In this document: piece after piece, positions 42,799 to 51,200 of the stretch
Layout of the letters: the number at the start of each line of letters is the position of its first letter
Numbering within the stretch: position 1 is the first letter of the stretch
Origin: Cupriavidus sp. D384
Lineage (GTDB): Bacteria; Pseudomonadota; Gammaproteobacteria; Burkholderiales; Burkholderiaceae
Reading direction: 5' to 3'
Assembly: GCF_001652915.1 (NCBI RefSeq)
Contig: NZ_BBQI01000101.1
Location: 54,672-118,671, forward strand
DNA length: 64,000 nt
Notes under the pieces: model-generated
Seen by the model: the letters and a program-made list of their open reading frames with translations, nothing else
Told to the model about the DNA's origin: nothing
Database searches by the model: none
Made by a program: the position numbers and the translations under genes

Positions 42799-43944
42799 AT
42801 GCATTTCAAGCTCACCCCCGAACAGCAGGAATTCCAGGACGCCGTCAGCCGCTTCGCGGAAAAGGAACTGCGCCCGGGCGCCCGCGAGCGCGCGCACACC
42901 GATGCCTATCCATGGGATGTGGCGAAGAAGATGGCCGCGCAGGGCCTGCTCGGCATCACGATTGCCGAGGCCGACGGCGGCCAGGGCGGTTCGCTGATGG
43001 ACGCCGTGATCGCCATCCAGGCCGTGGCCGCCCACTGCCCGCGCAGCGCGGACGTGGTGCAGGCCGGCAACTTCGGCGCGATCCGCGTGCTGGCCGAGTA
43101 CGGTTCGGCGGAGCAGAAGGCGCGCTGGCTGGCCCCGCTGCTGCGCGGCGAGACGCTGATCTCGGTGGGCATGACCGAGCCCGAAGCCGGCTCGGCCGTG
43201 ACCGAACTGAAGACCAGCGCCACGCCCGATGGCGAAGGCTTCCGTATCAACGGCACCAAGATCTTCACCACGCATGGCCCTCACGCCGACGTGATCCTGG
43301 CCTATGTGCGCTTCGGCCCCGGCGTGGGCGGCATCGGGTCGGTGCTGATCGACACCAAGGCGCCGGGCGTGCGCATCGGCCAGAAATCGCGCTTCATGTC
43401 TGGCGAGGAATGGGCCCAGATCTATTTCGAGGATGTCTATGTGGCCCCCGGGGACGTGCTGCTGGGCGAAGGCGGATTCAAGAAACAGATCGCCGGCTTC
43501 AACGTGGAGCGCATGGGCAATACGGCGCGCTCGCTGGCGCTGGGCCGCTACGCGTACGAAGTGGCGCGCCAGTGGGCGCTGCAGCGCAAGCAGTTCGGCC
43601 GTCTGCTGTGCGAGTTCCAGGGCCTGCAATGGAAGTTCGCCGAAATGAAGATGAAGCTCGATGCGGGCCAGCTGCTGTTGTACCGTGCCGCCAGCAACGC
43701 CGACAGCGGCCTGCCGTCGGCGGAGGAAACGGCCATCGCCAAGGCATTCTGCAACCAGGCGGGTTTCGACATCGCCAACGAGGCACTGCAGGTGATGGGC
43801 GGCATGGGCTACAGCCAGGAAGAACTGGTCGAATACTGCCAGCGGCGCTGCCGCGGCTGGATGATTGCGGGCGGCTCGATCGAGATCCTCAAGAACCGCA
43901 TCGCCGAATCAGTGTTCGAACGCACGTTCTCCCAGCGCCCCTGA
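42799..43944 (+). CDS. Acyl-CoA dehydrogenase
   Basis: 381 residues. The FAD-binding N-terminal domain (MHFKLTPEQQEFQDAVSRFAEKELRPGA) is followed by VGMTEPEAGSAVTELKTSATPDG, RINGTKIFTTHGPHADVIL, and the C-terminal helical domain (RKQFGRLLCEFQGLQWKFAEM, ALQVMGGMGYSQEELVEYCQRRCRGWMIAGGSIEILKNRIAE). The medium-chain-type catalytic Glu of YEGT is Gly358 here (IAGGS). A Glu in FNVERMG (residue 237) matches the alternative base position of isovaleryl-CoA dehydrogenase. It introduces a double bond into the acyl-CoA made by the preceding synthetase. SD CCGGAGACATC. Confidence 0.93.
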   Translation: MHFKLTPEQQEFQDAVSRFAEKELRPGARERAHTDAYPWDVAKKMAAQGLLGITIAEADGGQGGSLMDAVIAIQAVAAHCPRSADVVQAGNFGAIRVLAEYGSAEQKARWLAPLLRGETLISVGMTEPEAGSAVTELKTSATPDGEGFRINGTKIFTTHGPHADVILAYVRFGPGVGGIGSVLIDTKAPGVRIGQKSRFMSGEEWAQIYFEDVYVAPGDVLLGEGGFKKQIAGFNVERMGNTARSLALGRYAYEVARQWALQRKQFGRLLCEFQGLQWKFAEMKMKLDAGQLLLYRAASNADSGLPSAEETAIAKAFCNQAGFDIANEALQVMGGMGYSQEELVEYCQRRCRGWMIAGGSIEILKNRIAESVFERTFSQRP

Positions 43945-43971
43945 TCCGGGCCGAGGCCTGGCAAGGCGCGC

Positions 43972-44700
43972 TCAGGCGGCTTCGGCCGCCGCCGAGATCG
44001 CCGCCAGCAACGCGCCGCGCTCACGCGCCACGAAGACCGCCTCGGTCTTGTTGTTGGCCGCGAGCCGGCGGTAGATCTGCAGCGTGTGGCTCTTTACGGT
44101 GGGCACGGAGATATGGAGGCGGCGGCTGATCAGCTTGATCGACATGCCCTTGGACAGCAGCACCAGCACGTCGTACTGCCGCTGCGTCAGGCTTAGCAGC
44201 TGGGCCTCTGACACGGATTCCGGCGCGCCTGCGCCGAACAGTTGCGGCGGGGTCGGCATCGGCAGCACGATGGCGGCGCCGGAAGCTGCCGCACGCGCGG
44301 CCTGACCATCGCCCTCGGAAGGCGTGCCGGTGCAGCAGCCCCGGCGCATCGCGCCGATCATCTTGCGCAGCGTGCCTTCGATGGCTTCGAGTGCTGCGTT
44401 CTCGGGCAGCCACGACAGCAGCGGCGCGATCTCGCGTGGCGGCATCCATTGCACGGTGCCGCCGGCGCTCAGGTACAGCACGCCACGGACATCCGCAGCA
44501 GTCCCAAGCAGTTGCAGCATGGCGTCGTCATACCCCTGCAGAAGGTCTCCGACGATCAGCAGATCGATGCCATCGAGCGTAAGGCCCCGCGCGGGCCCGG
44601 GAGACACCAGGCAGGAATCGTCAATGTCCTGAATGCGGTACAGCACCTGTTGAATGCCAAAGCCGATCAGCGGCCGGGATTCCACAACAGCAGCCTTCAT
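43972..44700 (-). CDS. LuxR/NarL-type regulator with degenerate receiver
   Basis: 242 residues from the ATG at 44700, with SD AGAGGGGAGCGACAC. The C-terminal LuxR helix-turn-helix is clear (LLSLTQRQYDVLVLLSKGMSIKLISRRLHISVPTVKSHTLQIYRRLAANNKTEAVFVARERG). Residues 1-120 resemble a receiver (AAVVESRPLIGFGIQQVLY, DLLIVGDLLQG with an Asp at 52). The N-terminal acidic pair and the conserved Lys are not present, so phosphorylation is doubtful. A long Ala/Pro-rich linker joins the two. It is convergent with the acyl-CoA dehydrogenase operon. CGTTAC inverted repeats about 115 bp upstream may be its own binding site. Confidence 0.85.
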   Translation of the reverse strand: MKAAVVESRPLIGFGIQQVLYRIQDIDDSCLVSPGPARGLTLDGIDLLIVGDLLQGYDDAMLQLLGTAADVRGVLYLSAGGTVQWMPPREIAPLLSWLPENAALEAIEGTLRKMIGAMRRGCCTGTPSEGDGQAARAAASGAAIVLPMPTPPQLFGAGAPESVSEAQLLSLTQRQYDVLVLLSKGMSIKLISRRLHISVPTVKSHTLQIYRRLAANNKTEAVFVARERGALLAAISAAAEAA

Positions 44701-45024
44701 GTGTCGCTCCCCTCTTCTTTCTATGTTTGGAAGCAACGATGGCGCAAGTTCCGTTCCAGCCATATGAACGCGCTGGAGGCCGCATTACGCGGTGCACTTC
44801 CGGCGCGGCGCCGTTACGCGTTACGTAACGTTTGGCGGGCGTTGCGGCTTTGCTTTTACCTTTTTGCCGATTCAACCTTAACGGATTGTGAATTCTGCAA
44901 GGCGCGCGAGTGCAATGACTGGAATGACTGGATGGGCGAGGGCGAGCCGATCGTGGTCTGGCAGAAAGAAGGCTGGGCGCCCGCGCTCCGTGAAACCGGA
45001 GCCGGGCACCTGAAGGCAGCGACG
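44701..45024. other. 324-bp intergenic region, AT-richer than its surroundings
   Basis: It holds the CGTTAC repeat cluster (44812-44830). A stretch from about 44840 to 44920 is notably AT-rich for this genome (TTTTACCTTTTTGCCGATTC, then CTTAACGG and TTGTGAATTC) and may contain the LuxR-gene promoter. Codon-like ORFs on the + strand here have no ribosome site or recognisable product. Confidence 0.5.
44812..44830. promoter_or_regulatory. CGTTACG direct/inverted repeat cluster
   Basis: CGTTACG at 44812 is followed immediately by the perfect 12-bp palindrome CGTTACGTAACG (44819-44830), giving three CGTTAC half-sites in 19 bp. It lies 112-130 bp upstream of the LuxR-type regulator gene and is probably an operator, perhaps for autoregulation. 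Confidence 0.45.
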
Positions 45025-45345
45025 TCAGTCGTCCTCGCGCCAGCGGCGCTCGCGGCGCCATTCGTGTTCGCGCCAGCGTTGCTCGCGCCGCCATTCATGC
45101 TCGCGCCACCGCTGGTCGCGATAGCCCTCGTAATAGCCCGGGGCTACCACCACCGGACGCGGCTCGACGACCACCGGGCGCGGCGCCATGTAGACGGGCG
45201 CGGGCTGGTAGTAGACCGGCGCTGGCGGCGGGGCCACGTAGGCGGGCACACCGATGCCGATGTCGAAGTTGACATGCGCCTCGGCGGCGGCAGAGGCCGT
45301 GAGGGCGGAAAGACCGATCAGACTAGCGATGAGGAACCTGGACAT
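45025..45345 (-). CDS. Small exported Pro/Tyr- and Trp/Arg-rich protein
   Basis: 106 residues from the ATG at 45345, with SD AAGGTGGTCTCC. The signal peptide is at 1-23 (SAAAEA). The middle is rich in proline, valine and tyrosine (VYYQPAPVYMAPRPVVVEPRPVVV). The end consists of about 10-residue repeats RWREHEWRRE (three to four copies). Such YXX4-like, proline-rich envelope proteins with basic/aromatic tails are common in Burkholderiales and have no assigned function. At the DNA level the repeats are nearly identical, so copy number may vary. Confidence 0.75.
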   Translation of the reverse strand: MSRFLIASLIGLSALTASAAAEAHVNFDIGIGVPAYVAPPPAPVYYQPAPVYMAPRPVVVEPRPVVVAPGYYEGYRDQRWREHEWRREQRWREHEWRRERRWREDD

Positions 45346-45488
45346 GGAGACCACCTTTTGCTCGGGTTGCTGCGTGGATGCCGATACTAACGGCGCGCAG
45401 TACGGTCCGTTGACCCTGTCGCAGGTGTCTTTGTAAGCTGTTGTATCGAATGTCTGCCGCCCTGGCCCTGGCCTTGGCGTCTACTGGT

Positions 45489-45710
45489 CTACGGGCTGGT
45501 CGCGTCCTCGTCGCCTTCGCCGGCCCTGCGCTCGTTGGCAGTCTTGCCCTGCGAGGGGTGGTCCGGCTGCAGGGCGCGGCCGGAGGTCTCGTCGTCCACC
45601 AGGCCGTTGCCCTCGCCCGAAACCCTGACTTCCAGGGTCTCGACGTAATGATCGGGCTCGTCCTGTTCGATCTGGCTGTTACGTGTTGATGCATCTTCCC
45701 GGGCTGCCAT
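45489..45710 (-). CDS. Small acidic hydrophilic protein, unknown function
   Basis: 73 residues, start supported by TAAAGGAGCGCACC. The sequence is polar and acidic (REDASTRNSQIEQDEPDHYVETLEVRVSGEGNGLVDDETSG, ERRAGEGDEDATSP), without membrane segments or cysteines, and is probably disordered. No family was recognised. It is isolated between the small exported protein and the amidohydrolase gene. Confidence 0.55.
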   Translation of the reverse strand: MAAREDASTRNSQIEQDEPDHYVETLEVRVSGEGNGLVDDETSGRALQPDHPSQGKTANERRAGEGDEDATSP

Positions 45711-45864
45711 GGTGCGCTCCTTTATCGAGTCTTAACGAGAGATTAAGAGAAGGCATAAGGAAGAACGGCGCAAGGTCCGGGCCACGCCTGCGGTGCAGAT
45801 GGCGCGCCGTTTCCGGCGCAAATCGGCAGCGCACCGCAGGCGAGGGCTCGCAAGATCTACAACG

Positions 45865-47265
45865 TCAGGGCAGCAGCGTCGTCAGCGCGGCCTGCGCATC
45901 CCTGCGCAGCTGGGCGATATCGAGCCCGACGATCGCCCCGCCTTCGACCACATGCCGGCCGCGCACGAATACGTCGCGCACGGGCGTCGGCTCGCCGGCC
46001 GCCACGGGCGCGGTGGCGATGTCATGGAAGCCCGCAAAGCGCAGCCCGCCGACATCGTAGATCGCCAGGTCGGCCGACTGGCCCGGCGCCAGCGTCCCGA
46101 CCCCGGGCAGGCCCAGCACCTGCGCACCGCCCGCCGTGCCCCAGTGGATGACTTCCTCGACCCGCGTCTGCGCCGCACCGCCCAGCGCCCGGTGGACCAG
46201 CCACGCGAAGTTGGCCTCGTGGACCATGCTGCCCGATTCGTTCGATGCCACGCCATCCACGCCGATCGACACCGGTACGCCCGCGTCGGCCATCGCGCGA
46301 ACGGGCGCGATGCCGCTGCCCAGCCGCGCGTTGCTGACCGGGCAGTGGGCCATGCCGGTGCGGGTCTGGCCGAGCATGCGGATCTCGTCGGGCGTGACGG
46401 TGACCAGATGGGCAAACCAGACATCGGGGCCAAGCCAGTCGTGGTCCGCCACGAACTGCACCGGCGTGCAGCGGTACTTCTCGGCGCAGAAGCGCACGTA
46501 GTTGTCGGTCTCGGACAGATGGCTGTGCAGCCGCAACTGCATGCCGCGCGCAAAACCGGCCACCTCGCGCAGCAGCGGGGGCGGCAGCGAGAACGTGGGC
46601 GTGGTTGGCGCCACCACCACGCGCCGCAGCGCGTCGGGGCCGGCATCGTGATAGCGCGACTTGAGCCGCTCGATGTCGGCCAGCATCTCGTCCAGCGTTT
46701 CGGGCACCAGCGCCGTGGCGCGCATGCCGGGATGATCGGCCTTCGACTGCACGGCGCCACCCCGGCACAGCACCAGCCGCATGCCGAATTCCTGCGCGAC
46801 ATCGAACAGCACGTCGCCGGTCTCCGCGCCGTGGCCGTGGTGATACAGGTAATGGTGATCGGCGCAGGTGGTGGTGCCCGACAGCAGCAGTTCGGCCATG
46901 CCCAGCCGAACCGCCGTGCGGAAGATTTCCGGCGTGAAACGGTCCAGCCGCGGGTAGGGCACGCTGGCGAGCCAGTCCTGCAGGTCGGCGTTCATGCCGG
47001 CCGGCACGGCCTTGAGCAGGTTCTGGAACAGGTGATGATGGGTGTTGACCCAGCCGGGATAGACCACGCAGCCGGTGGCGTCGATCACGGTCTCGCCAGG
47101 CTGCGGCACCAGGCCGGCTGCCAGTTCGGCCACGCGGCCGTCGCGGATGCGGATATCGACGGCGCCGGCGCGGGCCGCCGCACCGGCGCGGCCGGTCATG
47201 ACGGCGGCGGCGCCCCGGATCAGGGTGGATGGGTTGGGCTGGGTGGATTGGCTTGGATGGGTCAT
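45865..47265 (-). CDS. Amidohydrolase of the ATZ/TRZ/8-oxoguanine deaminase type
   Basis: 466 residues. Metal and active-site motifs of subtype III amidohydrolases are present: PGWVNTHHHLFQNL near residue 75, HSHLSETDNYVRFC, DVWFAHLVTVTPDEI, MAHCPVSNARLGSG and SIGVDGVASNES. The overall pattern (YPRLDRFTPEIF, TTTCADHHYLY) is that of hydroxydechloroatrazine hydrolase and 8-oxoguanine deaminase. Its start lies three bases after the stop of the NCS2 permease gene, so the two form an operon for uptake and deamination of a purine, pyrimidine or triazine. A purine is most likely given the permease. Confidence 0.9.
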   Translation of the reverse strand: MTHPSQSTQPNPSTLIRGAAAVMTGRAGAAARAGAVDIRIRDGRVAELAAGLVPQPGETVIDATGCVVYPGWVNTHHHLFQNLLKAVPAGMNADLQDWLASVPYPRLDRFTPEIFRTAVRLGMAELLLSGTTTCADHHYLYHHGHGAETGDVLFDVAQEFGMRLVLCRGGAVQSKADHPGMRATALVPETLDEMLADIERLKSRYHDAGPDALRRVVVAPTTPTFSLPPPLLREVAGFARGMQLRLHSHLSETDNYVRFCAEKYRCTPVQFVADHDWLGPDVWFAHLVTVTPDEIRMLGQTRTGMAHCPVSNARLGSGIAPVRAMADAGVPVSIGVDGVASNESGSMVHEANFAWLVHRALGGAAQTRVEEVIHWGTAGGAQVLGLPGVGTLAPGQSADLAIYDVGGLRFAGFHDIATAPVAAGEPTPVRDVFVRGRHVVEGGAIVGLDIAQLRRDAQAALTTLLP

Positions 47266-47268
47266 GGC

Positions 47269-48639
47269 TCAGGCCTCCGAGACAGGGGCGGCAGAGGTTG
47301 CCGGAGCGGCAGCGATGGCGTGCGCCTCTTCTTCGTCGCGCGCCGGGATGCCGTTCAGGATCAGGTTCAGGAAGACGGAGACCACGCAGGAGATGATCAC
47401 GCTGCTGTGGACGAACGGTTGCAGTGCCGCCGGCAGCTTTTCAAGCAGGTTGGGCATGATGACCGGCATCAGCGCGCAGGCCAGCGTGATCGCCACCACG
47501 CTGAGATTGGCCGGTTTGCGCTCGTAGTCGACCTGGCCCAGCGTGCGGATGCCGGCGGCCACCACCACGCCGAACATGACGATGGTGGCGCCGCCCAGCG
47601 CGGCGGCGGGAATCGACGAGAACAGTGCGCCGATCTTCGGCACCAGCGCCACGACGCAGAGCATGATGCCGCAGACGGCCACCACCCAGCGGCTGCGCAC
47701 GCCTGTGACGATCACCAGCCCCACGTTTTCCATGAAGGCGATGAACGGGAAGGCCGCGAAGCAGCCGCCAATGGCGCTGGCAAGTCCGTTGGCACGCAGG
47801 CCGCAGGTGGCTTCGCGCTCGGTGACCGGACGCTTGACGATATCGCCGATGGCGACAAACAGGCCCATCGATTCCACCATCTGCACCACCATCACGATCA
47901 CCATGGTGACAATGGCGCCCGCATTGAACGTGGGCATGCCGAACGCGAACGGCGTCACCATCGTGAACCACGGGGCGCGCGCCACTTCGTCGAAGTTGCC
48001 CATGCCGAGCAACCATGCCGCCACGCCGCCGAGCAACAGGCCGATCATCACGGCCAGGCTGCGTACCAGCCGACCGCCGTGGCTGTTGATGAACAGGATC
48101 AGCGCCACGGTGCCGAAGGCGACGATGAAGAACAACGGCGAGCCGAAGTCCCTGGCGCCGTGTCCGCCACCGGTCCACTGGTATGCCACCGGGAACAGCG
48201 ACAGGCCCACCGAGGTGATGATGCAGCCACTGACCACGGGCGGAAAGAAGCGCTTGAGCCGGCCGATCACCGGGGCCAGGAACATCGTCACCACGCCGGC
48301 CCCGATCACGGCGCCGCAGACGCCGGTAAAGCCGAGCGTGGGGTCGGTGCCGATGGCGATCACCGGGCCCACCGAACCGAACGCCACGCCCTGCATCAGC
48401 GGCAGGCGCACGCCGAACTTCCAGAAGCCGACGGTCTGCAGCAATGTGGCGATGCCCGAGGTGAACAGCGCCGTGCTGATCAGCAGCGTGGTCTGCGCGG
48501 GCGTCATCTTCAGCGCACCGGCCACGATCATTGGCACGGCAATCGCGCCAAGGTAGCTGACCAGCATGTGTTGGAAACCAAGCGAGACCATGGCCCGCGC
48601 GGGCAGCACCTGGTCAACGGGGTGGACGGGGGTGGTCAT
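47269..48639 (-). CDS. NCS2-family nucleobase permease
   Basis: 456 residues from the ATG at 48639 (SD GGCAGGAGAGCC). Some 12-14 transmembrane segments are expected. NCS2 features are QVLPARAMVSLGFQHMLVSYLGAIAVPM, the QGVAFGSVGPVIAIG segment of TM3, VVQMVESMGLFVAIGDIV (Glu of TM8) and ENVGLVIVTGVRSRW in TM10. It resembles uracil/xanthine/uric-acid permeases. It is coupled to an ATZ/TRZ-type amidohydrolase and divergent from an AraC-type regulator. A second NCS2 permease at 56624 belongs to another cluster. Confidence 0.92.
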   Translation of the reverse strand: MTTPVHPVDQVLPARAMVSLGFQHMLVSYLGAIAVPMIVAGALKMTPAQTTLLISTALFTSGIATLLQTVGFWKFGVRLPLMQGVAFGSVGPVIAIGTDPTLGFTGVCGAVIGAGVVTMFLAPVIGRLKRFFPPVVSGCIITSVGLSLFPVAYQWTGGGHGARDFGSPLFFIVAFGTVALILFINSHGGRLVRSLAVMIGLLLGGVAAWLLGMGNFDEVARAPWFTMVTPFAFGMPTFNAGAIVTMVIVMVVQMVESMGLFVAIGDIVKRPVTEREATCGLRANGLASAIGGCFAAFPFIAFMENVGLVIVTGVRSRWVVAVCGIMLCVVALVPKIGALFSSIPAAALGGATIVMFGVVVAAGIRTLGQVDYERKPANLSVVAITLACALMPVIMPNLLEKLPAALQPFVHSSVIISCVVSVFLNLILNGIPARDEEEAHAIAAAPATSAAPVSEA

Positions 48640-48786
48640 GGCGGCTCTCCTGCCTTTTCGTGTGGGTTCGCAGCCAAGGTAGCGGGTACGAAGCGCCGCG
48701 CGTAGCAACATTGCGAACGGGCGCGCACGGAAGCGAAAGCGCAGGGGTTTTCCACAGCTTGCACGGAAACTGCAAGGCTCCCTACG

Positions 48787-49803
48787 ATGACGACGATAAC
48801 CCCCGCACCCCCCAGGTTTTTCTGCACCATGGTTCAACATGCTGCACCAAGAGTGAACAATGCGAGCCATGCGCGTGCAATCGACCACGTGCAGGCACTG
48901 TCTGCGCGCATTTTCGGGCCCACGCGCCTGCGCACCGACGACGCGGCACCCCAGGTGCAGCTGCAGAGCTGCCAGATCGGCCACCTGACGCTGGCGACCA
49001 CGCGCTACGCCCAGGCGATGGAAGTGGAGCCGCAGCCGGGCAAGGACCAGTACGTGGTCCAGACCGTGATATCGGGAGGCTGCCGCGTGGTATGGGAGGG
49101 GATGACGCGCGAGATGGCACCGGGCGAGACCTGGGTGTTCTCGCCGTCGCTGCCGGTGCGGCTGCTGCTGGATGCCGATTGCGAGCGCTTCAGCGTGATC
49201 GTGCGGCGCCAGGCCCTGGAAGAAGCGTTTCGCGATTGCTTCAACTTCGACGCGCCCGCGCCGCTGATGTTCGCCATGCAGCCATTGTCCGACGCGCAGT
49301 TGTCTGGCCGCTGGCGGGCCATGATGAGCTGGCTGCGCACCGAAGCGGCGATGCGTGCGGAAGGCCCCGGCTTGCCGGCCGCCGACGGGGCCATCGAGCA
49401 ACTGTTCCTGACCACGCTGCTGGCCGACCATTTCGGCGCGGACGGCCGCCTGCTGCCACGCGGCTACCTGCCATCGTTGCCGCCCTACGTACGCTGTGCA
49501 ATCCGCTATCTGCGCGCGAATCTCGACAAGCCGGTGACGATGCACGCGCTGGCCGAGCACTGTGGCGTCTGCGAGCGCACGTTGCAGCTTGGCTTTCGCA
49601 AGAGCAAGAACATCACGCCGATGGAATACCTGCGGTTGCTGCGCCTGCACGGCGCCCGCGAGGCGCTGCAGCACGCCACCCCGGGGCCGGGCGTGGTCTC
49701 GGAGATTGCGCTGCGCAATGGCTTTACCCACCTGAGCCTGTTTGCGCGCGAATATCGCAAGGAGTTCGACGAACCGCCGTCGGCAACGCTGCGGGCGCGG
49801 TAG
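48787..49803 (+). CDS. AraC-family transcriptional regulator
   Basis: 338 residues; a start at the ATG at 48829 (324 residues) is equally possible. The N-terminal region is an AraC_binding_2 cupin-like domain (PGKDQYVVQTVISGGCRVVWEGMTREMAPGETWVFSP). The last 100 residues hold the two helix-turn-helices (TMHALAEHCGVCERTLQLGFRKSKNITPMEYLRLLRLHGAREAL, SEIALRNGFTHLSLFAREYRKEFDEPPS). It is divergent from the NCS2/amidohydrolase operon. The 147-bp gap holds the inverted repeat CTTGCA-N7-TGCAAG (48758-48776), a candidate site. Confidence 0.9.
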   Translation: MTTITPAPPRFFCTMVQHAAPRVNNASHARAIDHVQALSARIFGPTRLRTDDAAPQVQLQSCQIGHLTLATTRYAQAMEVEPQPGKDQYVVQTVISGGCRVVWEGMTREMAPGETWVFSPSLPVRLLLDADCERFSVIVRRQALEEAFRDCFNFDAPAPLMFAMQPLSDAQLSGRWRAMMSWLRTEAAMRAEGPGLPAADGAIEQLFLTTLLADHFGADGRLLPRGYLPSLPPYVRCAIRYLRANLDKPVTMHALAEHCGVCERTLQLGFRKSKNITPMEYLRLLRLHGAREALQHATPGPGVVSEIALRNGFTHLSLFAREYRKEFDEPPSATLRAR

Positions 49804-49818
49804 CCGCTGGCCGGCTTG

Positions 49819-49960
49819 CCCTCTCCCCCAGCCAAAGCGGGAGAGGGGAGCAAACCAGGAGCATCCGGTATGCGTTCCGTGGCCGCCCTCGGCGAAGGAG
49901 CAAACGACGAGCGTTCAGTATGCGTGCTGGGGTCTTCCCTCTCCCGCCTGCGGGAGAGGG
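49819..49960. repeat. Double REP-like element (CCCTCTCCCGC hairpins)
   Basis: Hairpin 1 has arms CCCTCTCCC (49819-49827) and GGGAGAGGG (49839-49847). Hairpin 2 is CCCTCTCCCGC-CT-GCGGGAGAGGG (49937-49960), with a perfect 11-bp stem. Between them GAGCAAAC-N18-TATGCGT occurs twice about 52 bp apart. The element shares its arm and the adjacent GAGCAAACC with the repeat at 12493, so it is a dispersed family in this genome. Confidence 0.75.
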
Positions 49961-50009
49961 ACGGGGAAAGGGGCGGGGAGAGGGCAGGCGCGTCCCGTAC
50001 CCGCCACAG

Positions 50010-50044
50010 AAAAAAAGGCGCGGCCGCGTGAGACAGGCCGCGCC
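50010..50044 (-). terminator. Rho-independent terminator of the hydroxylase/UbiX/CobW operon
   Basis: Read on the minus strand, GGCGCGGCC (50044-50036) pairs with GGCCGCGCC (50025-50017) over nine bases with a 10-nt loop. It is followed by T7. It lies 50 bp after the CobW stop and marks the end of the five-gene operon. Confidence 0.85.
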
Positions 50045-50093
50045 ATCAATCACCCGTCATGCCTGACGGGGTCCCAGAGCGATTGCCGCCGAT

Positions 50094-51200
50094 TCAGGCC
50101 GCTACCTGCGCGGGCTGGCACACGCGCAGCAGTGTCTGCAGCCGTGCGCGGTCCAGATTGCGGCCGATAAAGACGAACTTGCTTTCCCGTGGCGTCGTGC
50201 CCCAGGTATCAGCCGGATGAAAGTCCATCAGCCGGTGCACGGCCTGCAGCACATGTCGGCGGTCGTCGTCCTGCACGGCCACGATGCCCTTCATGCGGAA
50301 CACGTCGTCGCCCTGCGCCGCCAGTAACGCACGCAGCGCATGCTCCAGCCGCTGGCGATCGAACGGCGCGTCAAACAGCAGGGACACCGAAGTCACCGAC
50401 GGATCGTGCCGGTGGGCGTGCTCGTCGTCGTCATGGGCGTGCTCGCAAAGTTCGTCGCAGACGTGGTCCGGGTCATGCCCCGCATCGTGGTGCGCGCCGT
50501 GGTGATGGTCGTGCGCGTCTTCCGGCAACTGCGCCATGCCCGGCGTGAAGCCGCCGATGCCGAGAATGCGTGACAGGTCCACCTGCGCGTAGTTCGACCG
50601 CAGGATCTGCGCGCCCTCGTTCAGGTGCTGCAGCCGGTGCGCGAGGGCATCGAGCCGTGCTGCGGAGACCAGATCCGACTTGTTCAGGATGATGCGGTCG
50701 GCCGCCACGATCTGGTCCACCGCCTGGTTGTCGAAGCCCGAGAGCTTCGGGTCGTCGAGATGGGCCTCGATATGCACGGCATCGACCAGCGTCAGGATGC
50801 CGTCCAGCGTGACCTGCCTCGCCACCTCGTTGTCCATGAAGAAGGTGGCGGCCACGGGCGTGGGATCGGCAAGGCCGCTGGTTTCCACCAGGATATGGTC
50901 GAACCGCTCAGGCCGTTCCAGCAGCTTCTGCAGGATGCGCACCAGGTCTGTCCGCACGTCGACCACGCAGCAGATGCAGCCGTTGGTCATCTGGTAGATC
51001 TCTTCGTCGGATGTCAGCACGAGGTCGGAATCGACATCGACTTCGCCGAACTCGTTCTCGATCACCGCGATGCGGTGCCCGTGCTTCTGCGTCAGGATGT
51101 GATTCAGCAGCGTGGTCTTGCCGGCCCCGAGGAAGCCGGTCAGGATCGTGACGGGCACGGGCGGCAGTTGCGGCGGCAGGTTGCGTTGGGCTTCGGTCAT
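50094..51200 (-). CDS. CobW/COG0523-family GTPase metallochaperone
   Basis: 368 residues from the ATG at 51200. Walker A GFLGAGKTTLLNHIL is near residue 20. The metal motif GCICC (NGCICCVVDVRTDL) is near residue 75, followed by the switch region VETSGLADPTPV and the base motif NKSD. A His/Asp/Cys-rich insertion with about 15 histidines precedes the C-terminal CobW_C domain (VSLLFDAPFDRQRLEHALRALL). COG0523 proteins deliver metals, often zinc, to client enzymes. It is translationally coupled (ATGA) to the UbiX gene and is the last gene of the hydroxylase operon. A client within the cluster, for example the metal-dependent amidohydrolases, is inferred. Confidence 0.93.
   Translation of the reverse strand: MTEAQRNLPPQLPPVPVTILTGFLGAGKTTLLNHILTQKHGHRIAVIENEFGEVDVDSDLVLTSDEEIYQMTNGCICCVVDVRTDLVRILQKLLERPERFDHILVETSGLADPTPVAATFFMDNEVARQVTLDGILTLVDAVHIEAHLDDPKLSGFDNQAVDQIVAADRIILNKSDLVSAARLDALAHRLQHLNEGAQILRSNYAQVDLSRILGIGGFTPGMAQLPEDAHDHHHGAHHDAGHDPDHVCDELCEHAHDDDEHAHRHDPSVTSVSLLFDAPFDRQRLEHALRALLAAQGDDVFRMKGIVAVQDDDRRHVLQAVHRLMDFHPADTWGTTPRESKFVFIGRNLDRARLQTLLRVCQPAQVAA

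Larger units (their letters stand above)
49804..50093. other. 290-bp intergenic region filled with REP-like repeats and a terminator
   Basis: It contains two REP-type hairpins (49819-49847 and 49937-49960) and a direct repeat of about 52 bp with GAGCAAAC...TATGCGT units. The rho-independent terminator of the CobW operon lies at 50010-50044. No coding sequence was seen. Confidence 0.7.

Noticed and set aside
45793..48705. A 970-codon open frame on the + strand
   Set aside because: It is antisense to the amidohydrolase and NCS2 permease genes, has a His/Gln/Arg-rich composition typical of reversed GC-rich codons, and shows no domain or start signal.
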